DNA of 64,000 nt from Cliona cf. orientalis (taxonomy: Eukaryota > Porifera > Demospongiae > Clionaida > Clionaidae). The translations under genes and the position numbers were made by a program. The notes beneath the pieces are model-generated. The model saw nothing but the letters and a program-made list of their open reading frames with translations, was not told the DNA's origin and did not search any database. The DNA lies in assembly GCA_963930775.1 (NCBI GenBank), contig OZ005699.1, forward strand, positions 765,501 to 829,500, in the 5' to 3' direction. This document shows positions 11,312 through 23,651 of the stretch, piece by piece. Within the stretch, counting starts at the first letter, position 1. Every line of letters starts with the position of its first letter.

Positions 11312-13878
11312 CGTCACAGTGCTTTAGCTAGTCTCTCTGTTGTTTTGAGATCCTACAAATAATGTACCATAATAATTACTGTTTGTAGAAACAATACCGA
11401 CTGCCAGGTATGCTGCATATATATAATATGATTGTGTGTTTTTGATTGTGTTCAATGGCGAATCCATAATATAAAATATTAGCAGTGGTACTCTCCCATA
11501 GAGTGGTCAATTCTTGTAGGATACAAATCAGTTGACACATTCCCATGTGGGTAAGGAGCTTCAAAATTTGAATTGTACTCTTGCCTACACCCATTATGTT
11601 GGGCATAATATGCATTGTTATAGCTAACATTTGAAGTGTAATCTAATAAACTATTACACTGTTTACAATACAAACTTACATTCCAACCATTCAGCTATGC
11701 ATGCATTTGTTGTGTACGCTAGCTACGGTGGTCGACAGGGACACTGCTGCAGCAGCCCAAGCCTCTGTTGGCCGCTATAACCACCATCAAGCCGCGCCTT
11801 AATTGGCTGCTCCCACGGGCCCGCCAAATTTTTAAATGTTTATTCAGTTTACGAATGGTTAAGTCCACTATTATAATTAATCCTCCCTCCTTTGGGCGCC
11901 TTATCACACGATTGTTATTGCTCAGTTAGTAAAATAATTGATGTTGATAATGAGTGCAATACAGCTAAGGACTATTATATTGGGTAAAAATCATGCAAAC
12001 CAATTAAATCATAATCATTGCTTGCTATAAAGACTTGTAGTCTATAGCATAATAATAATATTATAGTTGGGCTGAGCATGCACGTCACTAGCACACATTA
12101 TTGAATCCATATAATATTATTAACAATAAATGTACACTCCGCAGCTTAAGCTATAGATAGGTAGGGCATATACATTAAGATTTTCCCGATATTGATTTAC
12201 TTGTAGTGGTGTGTATACTGGGTATTATTGGCACCACCAGGTCAGGACAGCTGTCAGTTAATTAGTTTTTCAAACACAGGAGAGATGACTATCATTACAT
12301 CAATAATCATGAAATTTAATGGCATATATTATATAGAAGTGCTTGCTATCTGTATAATAATTATAATAATATTATAATATTCAATGATAGCTATCACCAG
12401 TGCATGTTTTACTAGTAGAATGATAATTATGTGCTCCTTCAACAATATAACTTGTACCTTTGAAACACTTTGCTTGACGTGACTGAAACGTAAACAGTCC
12501 AAACCCCTCAGCTATTTTGAGCTAGCTATCAGGTATAGCTAGTAGCTAATAATATATTTGCTCATTGCACATCAGCTGCAGACGGCAGTAGCTAAAAGAA
12601 TGTGTATCATCCGACATGTACTCTCTGCATGATTGCCCCATGATTATTATAGTATGCTCCAATAATACGTTTATGTAGTAGCCTGACCGGGTACCCGGAT
12701 TCACATTCTTTTACTGCAGTTTGCAGCTGCTCACACATGCCTCAAGGATGACTGAACTCTGTGGCTCATTGAACAGAACTGAGAGCACATTTGAGCCCTA
12801 GCGTAGACATGCGGGATGTAGGCTATCAGCGCGCAAAAATGAACAATATACATGCACACAGCACAAGTTGCGCGCACGGTCCGAGTCGCCAGAAAATTTA
12901 ATCGATGCGCGTAACTCACCGAATAATTGTGCGGAGTATGTATCAGTCACGACTTGCTGCCGCAGTATCCAAGATGAGCGTAGCTCCTGCTCCTGCGGCT
13001 AGCTCGCTGATCATGAGGCTTCTGCAACTACACCGACAATGGAATGAACTTGATTAAATACTGGAGACTGGAGTGCGCATGCGTCACTGTGACGTTTCCG
13101 AGGCTTCGTGTTCTGCGCATGCTCAGTACCAACATAGCTTACAATCTGGCTTACATATGCTGTATATTTCTTCTTTTTGTTATAACAATTGTTGTACCAG
13201 ACTGAATTAGTGCCGCTTTTGATCATCAAAGAAATAACAACAGTTAATGATACAATAACAATAATTGCCTTCCTGTTGTAGATAAAGCTGAACTATGACA
13301 AGTGTCCTGTGTCACATGGTAGCTACAGTTGTTGTTGTTTTCTGTGTGCAGTTGTGTCTGCTTTCAATAACTTTCAATAGTGTGTTTAATTTTGTGTGCA
13401 GTGGTATACGGAGCTGTGATGCATGGCCACCTGTCGTTGTGCTCATTAGATAATCATGTGCACAGAGGAGTTGTGGTTTAAAAATGATATGATAATAGGG
13501 AACTTCACTTCACTAGCCTAGTAGCTAATATTAAAGCTTCTGGGTCATAATTAGTTGCCAGTCCAGGCCCGAATGGATAGCCGGCTATAATTAATATAGC
13601 TATATGGCTCACATGAATCATAATTATTATCATAGTTTCCCTTTAGTTTTTCCCCTGCTCTTGATATTGTTGAACTAGCAGAATTCGAAGTAGTCCATCA
13701 GATAAAATTATCATTCAACACACAGTATAATGCAATATGCACAAACTAGCTAAGTCATTATTAAGGGTATAGGTACAGCTGTTATATGTAGCTAGCTAGC
13801 TAGCTATAGCCATTATAGAAAAAAAAAAAAAGAAAATCACCCATTGTCAAACCATTATTACGTTACTCTTATAAAAAT
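11312..13878. other. Intergenic between SRCR-C 3' end and SRCR-B 5' end
   Basis: No gene is supported. Blocks at about 12240-12300, 12460-12540 and 12700-12960 are conserved upstream of SRCR-C (20.8-21.3 kb) and more weakly upstream of SRCR-D (31.4-33.3 kb). The mucin copy found at the equivalent place in the next unit is missing: homology stops just after CTGCGCATGCTCAGTA (about 13115) and resumes at CAGACTGAATTAGTGCC (about 13198). The end (13330-13878) is the 3' flank of SRCR-C. Confidence 0.6.
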
Positions 13879-16800
13879 TCAGAAAGTCTCCTCATAAATG
13901 GGCTGATCACTGGTACCCATTTGCATGGTCTCGTACTGACTTGATTGATCTCGTGGCCCCATTGCCTGGTATATACTTGGCTGCTTTGGCTGTGGGGCCA
14001 TGTACTCTTCTGCAGCTCCCTTCAGTAACACATCCTGATGAGCTGCTCCAGCAGATGCATATCGCAGTGGGTCGGTGTTTACTTCGACTCTCCTAGCGCC
14101 AGGTTTATCCTCAGATTTGGCACACTTTTTCACTGCTAGAACCCTGTAAATTATAGTGTTGACAAGGTAATAAATGTATACTATTACTATTAGCTATGTA
14201 CTCCTGCCATTAGCAAGGTGATGATAGACATACACTATTATCACTAGAATTATGGCGATCAGTACAGCAGCTAGAAATCCACCAATGAACAGGCCACCTC
14301 CTACAGCAAGTGATAGTGATAGCATTGCTGGTTTTGTTGTGGGAATTTCACAATCCGTGCAAGCATTTGTAACTGTGAGTTGTGTTTCTCCAACTGCCAT
14401 TGAAAATGGTACTTGGCTGATGGTTCTTTTGGTGATAATGGACGCAGTTTCAGAGCCTTCTTCATTGGAATATTCCAAGGTGGTTGTATAAGTGAGATCT
14501 CCGTTTGCACAGTTTACAGTGGAATTTTTAAATCCATCCTGATCAAAGCTGCACTGACATTCACGTTTGATTCTCTCGATCAGTGACTCTTCTATGCGTC
14601 CAGCAGCCATTTCCTGCAATGAATTTTAATGATCTTGACTATTATCTACCTATGTAGCTGTAACTTACTAAATTGCTACAAATACTTGAATTTTTAACAT
14701 CAAGTGTCATCCTGAAATTGGCTATTACCATGAATAGAAAGGAATTATCAATGAGCAGTTAGTCTGAAATGCAACAATGATCACTATACCTTGCTCCTTT
14801 AGGATGTATGATTTCTGAAATGTTGCACCAGAAGCATTCAACTGGCAAATATAAAGTCCGAATTGATTCATGCCAACACTCCTTGTGTCTATCTGTAGTG
14901 ACCCTGGATTGGTGGATAAAGACAATGTCTGTCCATTCTTGATGAGAGAGATCATGGAGAAGGGAGGAAACTCAATGCTAGCTCGGCAGGTAAGAGTAGC
15001 TCCTTCATCCCTGGTTGTAGCTTTCTTGTTGGTATCCAGGTCAAATGTTAAGTCTGAAATGTAATCATTACAAAATCACATTATAGCTACTTGAGTTCAG
15101 CACCCTTACCTTTGTAATACTGAACGTCTATATATTCCTTGGCAAGTATGACTGTCGAACCAAAATAATTTGAAACAAATTGGTTGTAGTATTGCTGGCA
15201 TGTGGAGCTTCCAGCTTGAAGGTATGTATTTATATTTATTCGCAGTTGCACCTCATATGTTCCAGAATGCTCGTAAGCCATGTTGAATTGTTGGAACCGC
15301 TGGCTGAGACTCAGGGTATTGTAATGACGCTGTAGTGAGGATGCACTAATTATGCGAGTAGCATTTCTATACCAATAAATGGAGGAATGCTCAAGCTCTT
15401 TATGACTGAGAACAGTTGCTTCAGCTTCTAAGGTTAAATTATCAAGGGTTCCCTGAATGAAAGAATTGACAGATTGTATGGAAATTTTCCGTATTGAAGT
15501 TCCAACATCGGTGTCAAAACAATCACCATCCACATTGACACAAAATACGACGGGCTTCAATACTGGATAGTGCCTTGTAAGGGATAAGACCTCGTCCTTG
15601 CAAGCTTCATCAAAAGGATGGACGAAGAGTTGATCAAATTGAGCTTTGTATATTCCAGAATAAGTTGAACTAAAGACTGAGATGGTTAAAGTCTTATTAT
15701 CGTTACTTTGAATCAAGCTGGGGTCATCTCCGGGTACTATCTGTGACCCATTATGATACCAAGTCAGTCCAAGGAGAGCATCAGCAACACTAATACTGTG
15801 ATCTGAGGTGTTGACCTGAAGTGTGATGTTTCTTTGCTCCAGAGTAGTTTCAATCTTGACAGGATTACTCATAGTTGTGTTTGGTTTAAGAAAACCTAAT
15901 ATTATCACAAATTAATAGCCAACTAGTATAATATATATAATAATATTTCTATTAGTAAGATCATAGAATAATATACCTTCAATATTAAGCTTTATTCTTT
16001 GTTGTCCCAATAAATTATAACTATCGCTGTTGTAGATTAAGCAGTAATAGTTTCCACTCTGCTCACGAGAGCTTATTGTATATATCCATGTATTAGTGCT
16101 GCTAGAAGATAATGCTCTACCCGGATAATACCATCGATATACCAGAGGGAATGTGAAATTTTGATATATTCCTGGTGAAGGAGTCGCTGTGCAATTGATT
16201 GTCAATTGAGATCCAATTTCATAGCTTTTTTGAGGTGGAGATATTTGAATTTCCACTTGATAATTCTCTCTCTCTGTTCAAAAATGTAACCTTAACTGAT
16301 ACAATTATAGTAGCTATATGTTTAAGGCCAAGCTTCTTACCTTTGCCACAGAATACACCAACAGTTCTTTGATGGTTGCAATATCTTGCTGTAGTTTGAG
16401 TGAATATTTGGCATTCACTGATGTTACTGGCTCTGCTGTTACAGGAAAGTGCAACAAGAGGCAACTGATAATTGGATCCAAATGGACTGCCAGTCAGATA
16501 CTCAGATACTGCAACTAAATGACATGATAATAATTATCATCAATAATTTATATCTTACGTGCATGCATGCATCTGTTGTACACTAACATTCCATTGAAAA
16601 TCTCTTGCATACCAACAGAGTTTTACTAACGTCCCAATAATAAGGCCAGTTGTTATCATCACAAATAATAGCCCAGTGGCCATAAGAACAAACTTCCACT
16701 CTTCCTTCAGTTTGTTTGAGTCCATTAGCAAGTCGAACATCACCATGGTTACATTCAATGGATGCTGAGGTATTTCCTTGGCATATCACACCAGCGGCAG

Positions 16801-19763
16801 TATGGGTTTGATAGTTTATTCCAGAGCTGAGTGATATTGTGTTGAAAGAGCAGCTGTTGAGCCGCGTTTCTGTCCCACTACATCCAAAATTTCTGGCAAC
16901 CATATGACGGCTTCCTCGTCCAAATAAGTTTCCTGTGTCAGCCAGAGCCCCTAATGAAGCATGGATTATGAACATAATTATTTTTGATGAGTCAAAATGA
17001 ATTTAACTCACATTCCCATGGAAGTCCAAGTTGCCTACAGACTACCTTTGCATCATTTGAGTCCCATCTTGAAGTTGTAACAGCACCCCAGAGTCCCTGG
17101 GCGCACAACTCAATACGTCCTTCTGATGTGCTACTACCATCCATGAGACGTATAATATCTCCAGCATTGCAGTTTGCTGATTCATAACACCCAACAGTTA
17201 TCACACTCCGAAGGTTGCAGCTTCCAGCAGAGTATCCTGGAATAATACGGTATGAACAGTCTTGAATAAAGGTTCCTGATTGGCCAGTACAAGTGATATC
17301 ATAGAGTGTTGAATTTCCATTGTTACTTCTTCCATAGCAGCATGATTGAGTACCATAAGACACTAATAGTAATAATAATACAATTATTATAGTAATTATA
17401 CATATGAATCCACCTAGTAATATTATAGAGTTTGCATGCTTACGGGATTGTTGTCCAATATACTGTTGGCAAAATTCTCTGGCAATTGTAGTTGGTGTAG
17501 AGGAAGATCCAGTTGAGCAAATGTCACTCCAAAGGCCATTAATGCACACCTCTGCTACACCAAATTGTGCTTGGTAGCCACCAAACAGACGCACTTCACC
17601 ATGTCTGCATACTGAAGCTACAGAAATGTGTACATTAATTGATTATAATTGTAGATATTATAATAATTATGCACTTACGATCACATCTTACTCCTGCATC
17701 GTTCCCTGGTGAGCAGGTGTGATATCCGATGGTACTTGAGCTTGGAGACCGAGGGCAGCTTAATAATGTCCTTTCATCTCCACGGCAGTTAAGCCCACTC
17801 AAATGATAAGGCCCCTTTCCATCTCCAAAATAAGAGTCTGAAAGAGCTGTTGCATCTGTTGGATAAGATTGGAACATCTGCTATGTCAAACAAAAGTTTG
17901 CCTATTCTCTTATCAATAACACGCCATTACAAAGTACTATAGTATACATAAGTTTTAATGCTATTTACTTGTTCCTTGAAATCCCATTTGCAGACACACT
18001 ATGGCTGCATCCCGATCATTCCAGCTACTGTCACACACTGAGCCCCATACTCCATCATAGCAGATCTCCACTCGACCCTCATACGGAGTAGCACCATTCA
18101 CCAAACGAATATCACCATTTGCACAATTGGATCTGACTAAGAAATTCATTCAAGATGAATAGATCTACGGAGCATAGAAAATATCCCTGGGCCAATATTA
18201 TATGCTTACTTGTTACAGTAGATGGTTGACATCTCACTCCAGCATCATTTGAGTGGCTGAATCCAAAGTTGTAGGAACTGTAAGTGCTACAATCCGACAG
18301 TCTTGATTCTGATCCATCACAGTTGAGATAGGCAAATAAAATTGGCCCAGATCCACGACCAACATAGGAAGTATAGAGCAGATCGACCCCTGTCACACAA
18401 AATTTTGTTATCAAGGTAGGCTTTCAAAAATAATTATTTCTATCATGTGAACATACTAGAGTATGGTTGATACAGTCCAAGCTGCCTACAAGCAACAGTA
18501 GCATCACGACTGTCCCACCCTCCCCTCCAGACAGTTCCCCACAGTCCATTGCTGCAGATCTCCACTCTTCCTTCATTTGCCTCCCTTCCTCCAGCCAGAC
18601 GAATGTGGCCATCAATACACAAATCTGAGAAATAAGCCAAGTTCTTATAATAATAATATGGTATATTATGCAAGAATTGATGCTTTAGAGCAGATTTGCT
18701 TATCATATGACAGTAGTATACCTGTGATTACATCTCCTTTACAGTACACACCAGCGACATCATCACTACGACATGGTGATGATAATTGCATAGGTGGACA
18801 GCTAGAAAGCATAGACTCATTTCCAAAGCAGTTGAAATAAATGCTCGATGGAAAAGGATGGGCTCCAAAGTATGAGTTGTAATATATAACAGCATCTGGG
18901 TGTGTATTATAATATTGTTAAATTGTGGTGAATGCAGTTTATGTTGATGTGTATATAGATCGATATAATATACCTGTGGCTGGGAATCCCAGCTGTCGAC
19001 AAACCACAAAAGCATCTTTGTAGTCCCAACTATTATCACACACAGCTCTCCATCTTCCACCACTGCAATATTCAACTGTCCCTGCTTCTGGTACAACTCC
19101 ACCACGTAGCTGTACATTGCCACTTGAACCTGTATTTGTATATCATAATGCATGTACTGGGGTTATAAAATTATTCCAGAGTTTATATTATATAGTTTGT
19201 GCTCATTAACCTACAGGAAGCACAATAAACAGTGTTTATGTAGCTGCAAGTTGTCTGCCTCTCATAAGAGAATGTGTAAGGGCATTGTGAAATTGAAGAT
19301 TCACTGCCAGAGCAAGAGAAGGAATACTGTAATGAGTTATCAGATGATGATGTTCTTCCTACAGAATATAACAATGCATTTGTATGACTGCACATCCGAT
19401 CATACCAATAATAATATTGTATGACATTCTCACTATAGAAGAAATAAGAATATCCAAGTTGGCGACAAAGTACTCTAGATTCAGAAAAAGCCCAAGAATT
19501 TGCACACACCGGCATCCAACCACGCTGGGTGAGAACCTCCACCCTTCCTGAAGTTGCAGGTGAAGTTGAGCTACTGCCAAGCCGAGTGTCATAGATGGTA
19601 AAACTATGCACACCTGTCAATGACATGGGTGTATGCATAATAAACAAATTAGTAATGTTACCTATAATTATTATAATTATTATAGATTATTTATGTTCCA
19701 TGGCTGCATACCATTCTGTAATACAAACAGAAAGAGTAGGAGGACAATTCGCTCGTATATCAT
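13879..19763 (-). CDS. SRCR-C: seven-SRCR, four-Ig transmembrane receptor with tandem YxxM tail
   Basis: Exons in coding order: 19712-19763, 19434-19613, 19215-19358, 18974-19129, 18722-18895, 18457-18624, 18210-18389, 17969-18136, 17679-17855, 17444-17617, 17012-17362, 16588-16950, 16341-16514, 15977-16273, 15110-15895, 14790-15053, 14669-14721, 14202-14613, 13879-14135. Total 4530 nt (1509 aa), all phases consistent. The signal peptide is [17 protein letters not shown]. Domain order matches SRCR-B. The first nine exons equal those of B in length, and most differences are in-frame indels in the later SRCR and Ig exons, such as an extra ATA codon in SRCR6 (GDII for GDV). The tail has YQAM (1480), YETM (1492) and IYEET near the C-terminus, plus YMAP. 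No disruption was found, so it is judged functional. Confidence 0.9.
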
Positions 19764-21497
19764 GGTTACAGTGCCTTAGCTGGTCTCTCTGTTGCTTGAA
19801 GATCCTATAATATTATAACATAATCACTGTTTGTAGAAGCAACACTGACAACATAATATTATTATTGATTGCAATGGCGAACCATGGGTAGTAAGATTAG
19901 CAGTGGTACTCTTCTAAAGTGGTCAATTCTTGTAGGATACAAATCAGTTGACACATTCCCATGTGGATTAGTAGTAGGGAGTTTAATTGCACTCGTGCCT
20001 ACACCCATAATTATTATATGGGCATAATATTATGTATTGTTATAGCTATCATTAAACGTAATCTAGTTAACAATGTTTACAATACAAACATACGTTCCAA
20101 CCATTCAGCTATGCATTTTATTGTGTACACTATAATATATTGTGACAGAGAGGGACACTGCCGCAGTGGCCCAAGCCGCTGCACCGTTGGCCGTTCCCAC
20201 CGAATTTCCAAAATCTTTATTCAGTTTACAAATATTTAAATAATACATGAAAAGTGCATACACAGCATGGCTTAAATGATTTGATTTTTATTGATCATAA
20301 ACCCAAATGTTGATATAAATACACAGGAGATAGCAAAAGCTAACAAATGAATGCTGACAATAATAGCTATAGATTGGCATGTACAGGGCTAAGGGTTGTG
20401 ATTCAAACTATCGTTCATATCATGATGGTGAAAATGATTCTCAAAGCGCCCCTGAGAAAGGCCTGAGTCTGACACTTAGTATCATAGCATTGACGGGCAT
20501 GGCTTCTGACCATGTAGGGTGGGAGAGTCCGTGATAACAATAGATGTACACTCAGCAGCTTAATGTAGCAAAATAGGACAATCATACAGTTGCCTGACAT
20601 TAATTTATGAATAAGACCATAAGAGGGATAACATCAATAATCATGAATAAAATTATTGTAAATGGCATAATATAAAAGCGTCGGCGCTATCTGTACAATA
20701 ATCATCATGGATATAGCTAATATATTATAGCTATCACCAGTGCATGTTTTACTAATAGAGTGATCCTTCAACAACATAATGTTATTATAATAACCTTTTG
20801 AAATACATTGCGGCTTGACGTGATTGAAACGTAAACAGTCCAAACTCTTAAGCTATTTTGAGCTATTCTATTATATTATCACTAATTTATTTGCTCATTG
20901 CACATCAACTGCAGACTGCAGTAGCTAAAAGACTGTGTGTCATCCATCTACTCTTTGATTGCCCCATGATTACTTATAATATGGTACGCCCCAGTAATAG
21001 TAGCCCGATCATTAATATTCACATTCTTTTAATGCAGTTTTGCAGCTGCTCACACATGTCAAGGATGACTGAACTCTGCGGCTCATTGAACAGAACTGAG
21101 AGCACATTTGAGCCCTGCGTAGAGATATAGGCTATCAGCGCGCAAAATGAATAATCGCATACATACAGCACAAGTTGCGCGCACGGTCGGTCGCCAATCG
21201 ACGCGCGTAACTCACCGAATAATTGTGAGAGTGTGTATCAGTCACGACTTGCTGCTATCCAAGATGAGCGTAGTTCCTGTGGCTAGCTCGCTGATCATGA
21301 GGCTACTGCAGCTACCCCGACAATGTTGAACGTGGAATTAACCGGAATGAACTTTAACTGGAGTGCGTCACTGTGACGTTTCTGAGGCTTTTCAGATCAG
21401 TGCAGTAGATGTAAACAACGTTTCTGCGCATGCTCAGTATGAATCACTACCATTAATCATGGGGGAATAAAAACGTGATAATTAATAAATCAAAGAA
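19764..21497. other. Intergenic between mucin pseudogene and SRCR-C
   Basis: No gene is seen. It shares several long blocks with the upstream regions of SRCR-B and SRCR-D, for example AAACGTAAACAGTCCAAAC at about 20830 and the GAACTCTGCGGCTCATTGAA block at about 21070. A CTGCGCATGCTCAG motif occurs at about 21424. Confidence 0.55.
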
Positions 21498-22914
21498 TTA
21501 TTTATCAATATCTACTAGCTCGATATCTTCGTTGGACGAAACCAGTGGAGTATAGATAGCTTCAGCGTCGGAGTTTATGCTGATAAAAGTCAATCTTTTG
21601 TGTTTTTTGTGATGTACGATGATACAGACAACTGTCAGTATCAGTGACCACTGCTAGAATAACAGCCGTTGTGATAGGAACAACAACTGATACGATAACA
21701 ACTGTCTTCCTTTTTGAAGTTGCACCTTCTGTAGAAGACCCAAACTCTGACATGGAAGTATCCTGTACAATCAGTTGGTGGTGGGGGCGTATCTTCACTA
21801 GTGACGTCACTTCCTTTAGTTGTTGTCGGACTTCCTGTTGTAACCGGAGCCGGCCTAGCCTCCGTGGTACATGGTTGTGCCGGTGCCTGATTGAGTAGTC
21901 ACGGGAGACTTGGGGGTTGTTACAGCTGTTTCCCCACTCGTTGTGGTAGCTTGTGAACCTGCAGTAGTCGTAGGCTCAGCTGTTGTTGTTCCAAGTTGAC
22001 CTGTGGATGAACTTTCAGTAGTTGTTGCTGGCATTACTGTCATAGTTCCAGCACCAGTTATCGGCATAACTGTCGTAGTGCCAGCACCAGTTGTCGGCAT
22101 AACTGTTGTAGTTCCAGCACCAGTTGTCGGCATAACTGTCGTAGTGCCAGCACCAGTTGTGGTTGCGGAGGAAGCTGTGGTAGTTGTACTCAAGCTTTGA
22201 GTGGTTGTTGGGGTGGCTGAAGTCGTCCCTGGCGATTCTGTAGTTGAGGGGTTAGTTGCCGCTGAAGTAGAATTCGATGTTGGTGTTGCGACTTCAGTTG
22301 TTGCGTTTACTTCCTCTGTTGTAGCAGGGATCATAGCGGTAGTGATATTCACAACTGGGGCCTCAGTAGTGGTGGAATTATTAACAGGTACTTCACTACT
22401 TGTAGGGTTTGCCGTGGCACTCCAGAATCTGTGCTTGGAGCTATACCTGACCCTCCAGATCCTGAACCAACCACTGTAGGAATTTCCTCTGTTGTAGTAA
22501 CTCCAGAATCTCTTGTAGGACTAGTACTCATTCCGGATCCTCCTCTTCCAGATTCTGTAGTAGAAGTGCCAGCTGTAACTGTCGTTGGATTTGCTATTTC
22601 AGTTACACCTGAATAGTTCCCTGACCCAGAAGAACCTGTGGTCATTGGATTTGCTTCAGTGACACCAGAGTGGCTCCCTGAGCCTGTATTGATAGTGGCT
22701 GCAGTACTAGTACTAGTAGGCTGTGTTTCCCCCGAGGCAGTAGCAGCGCTGGTAGTCGAAATATCTTCCCGAGTCGTACGAGAGCTTCCAGAACCGAAGC
22801 CATTGGTTGTTACTATAGTAGGAATCTTGTCTGTCGTACTAGTATCTGCTGAACCAATCATTGTTGAGCTAATGCCACGGTCAACCATTCCCGATGATGT
22901 GCCTGAACTATCAG
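21498..22914 (-). pseudogene. Decayed copy of the Ser/Thr-rich membrane mucin
   Basis: It is nearly identical over long stretches to the intact mucin at 33415-35169, including the stop region, TM segment and 11-residue repeats. It lacks the signal peptide: homology ends at about 22914 and joins ordinary intergenic DNA. It carries a 2-base insertion near 22414, extra bases in the segment near 21850-21885, a deletion of about 200 bases near 21770 compared with the intact copy, and a 4-base insertion in the TM region near 21643. These leave at least three separate reading frames. It lies between SRCR-C and SRCR-D, where the intact copy's position relative to D would place it. Confidence 0.85.
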
Positions 22915-23651
22915 ACTGAATTAGTGCCTTTTTGATCATCAAAGGAATAATAACAGCAATAACAATAATTATCTTCCTATTGTGGATAAAGCTGAACTAG
23001 CTATGACAAGTGTCTTGTGTCATAACAATATTATGTTGTTTTTTGTGCAATTGTATCAGCTTTCAATTTTCAATAGTGCGTTTAAATTTGTGCAGTGGTA
23101 TGGAGCTGTACATGTAATGCGTGGCCACCAGGTCCTGTTGTCGTGCTCATTTAGAGTATATATAGCTATAGTCATATGCACCGAGGAGCTGTGGTTTAAA
23201 ATGATATTGTTGTTGTTATGGTAAATTAATAGGGAGCTTCACTTCATTAGCCTAGTAGCTAATAATATTAAAGCTTTTGAATCGTAATTAATTGCCAACG
23301 TCCAGGCATTGCCAAATGAATAGCCAGCTATAATTAATATAGCTAGGGCTCACATGCATCATAATAGTTTCCCTTTAGTTTTTCCCCTGCTTTAATTTGA
23401 TATTATTGAACTAGCAGAATTCAAAGTAGTCCATCAAGAATAATCAGCATGACATTGTGTAGCTAACAGCTAATGTGCAGATAAAAATATCATTCAATAT
23501 ATATACAGTATAATGCCGCAATAATTTATGCAAAAATAATTGGTAGTTACAGCACTTACATAGCTAGCTAGCTAGCTACAAGCTACAGCTAGCTACTATA
23601 GCAAAAAAAAATCAACCATTGTCAAATCATTGTTATGTTACTCTTAAAAAT
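22915..23651. other. 3' flank of SRCR-D
   Basis: Noncoding, AT-rich, homologous to 13198-13870 and in part to 2391-2480 plus 4612-4810. It includes a GCTAGCTA-type run at about 23560-23600. No gene is seen. Confidence 0.6.

Noticed and set aside
17679..17877. Apparent +1 frameshift in SRCR-C exon 9
   Set aside because: It disappears if the acceptor is the ACAG before ATGCAACAGC, which is shared by B, C and D and keeps phase 1.
22003..22919. Long Val-rich plus-strand ORFs opposite the mucin copy
   Set aside because: Reverse-complement shadow of Thr codons (ACN read as NGT); the minus-strand mucin explains them.
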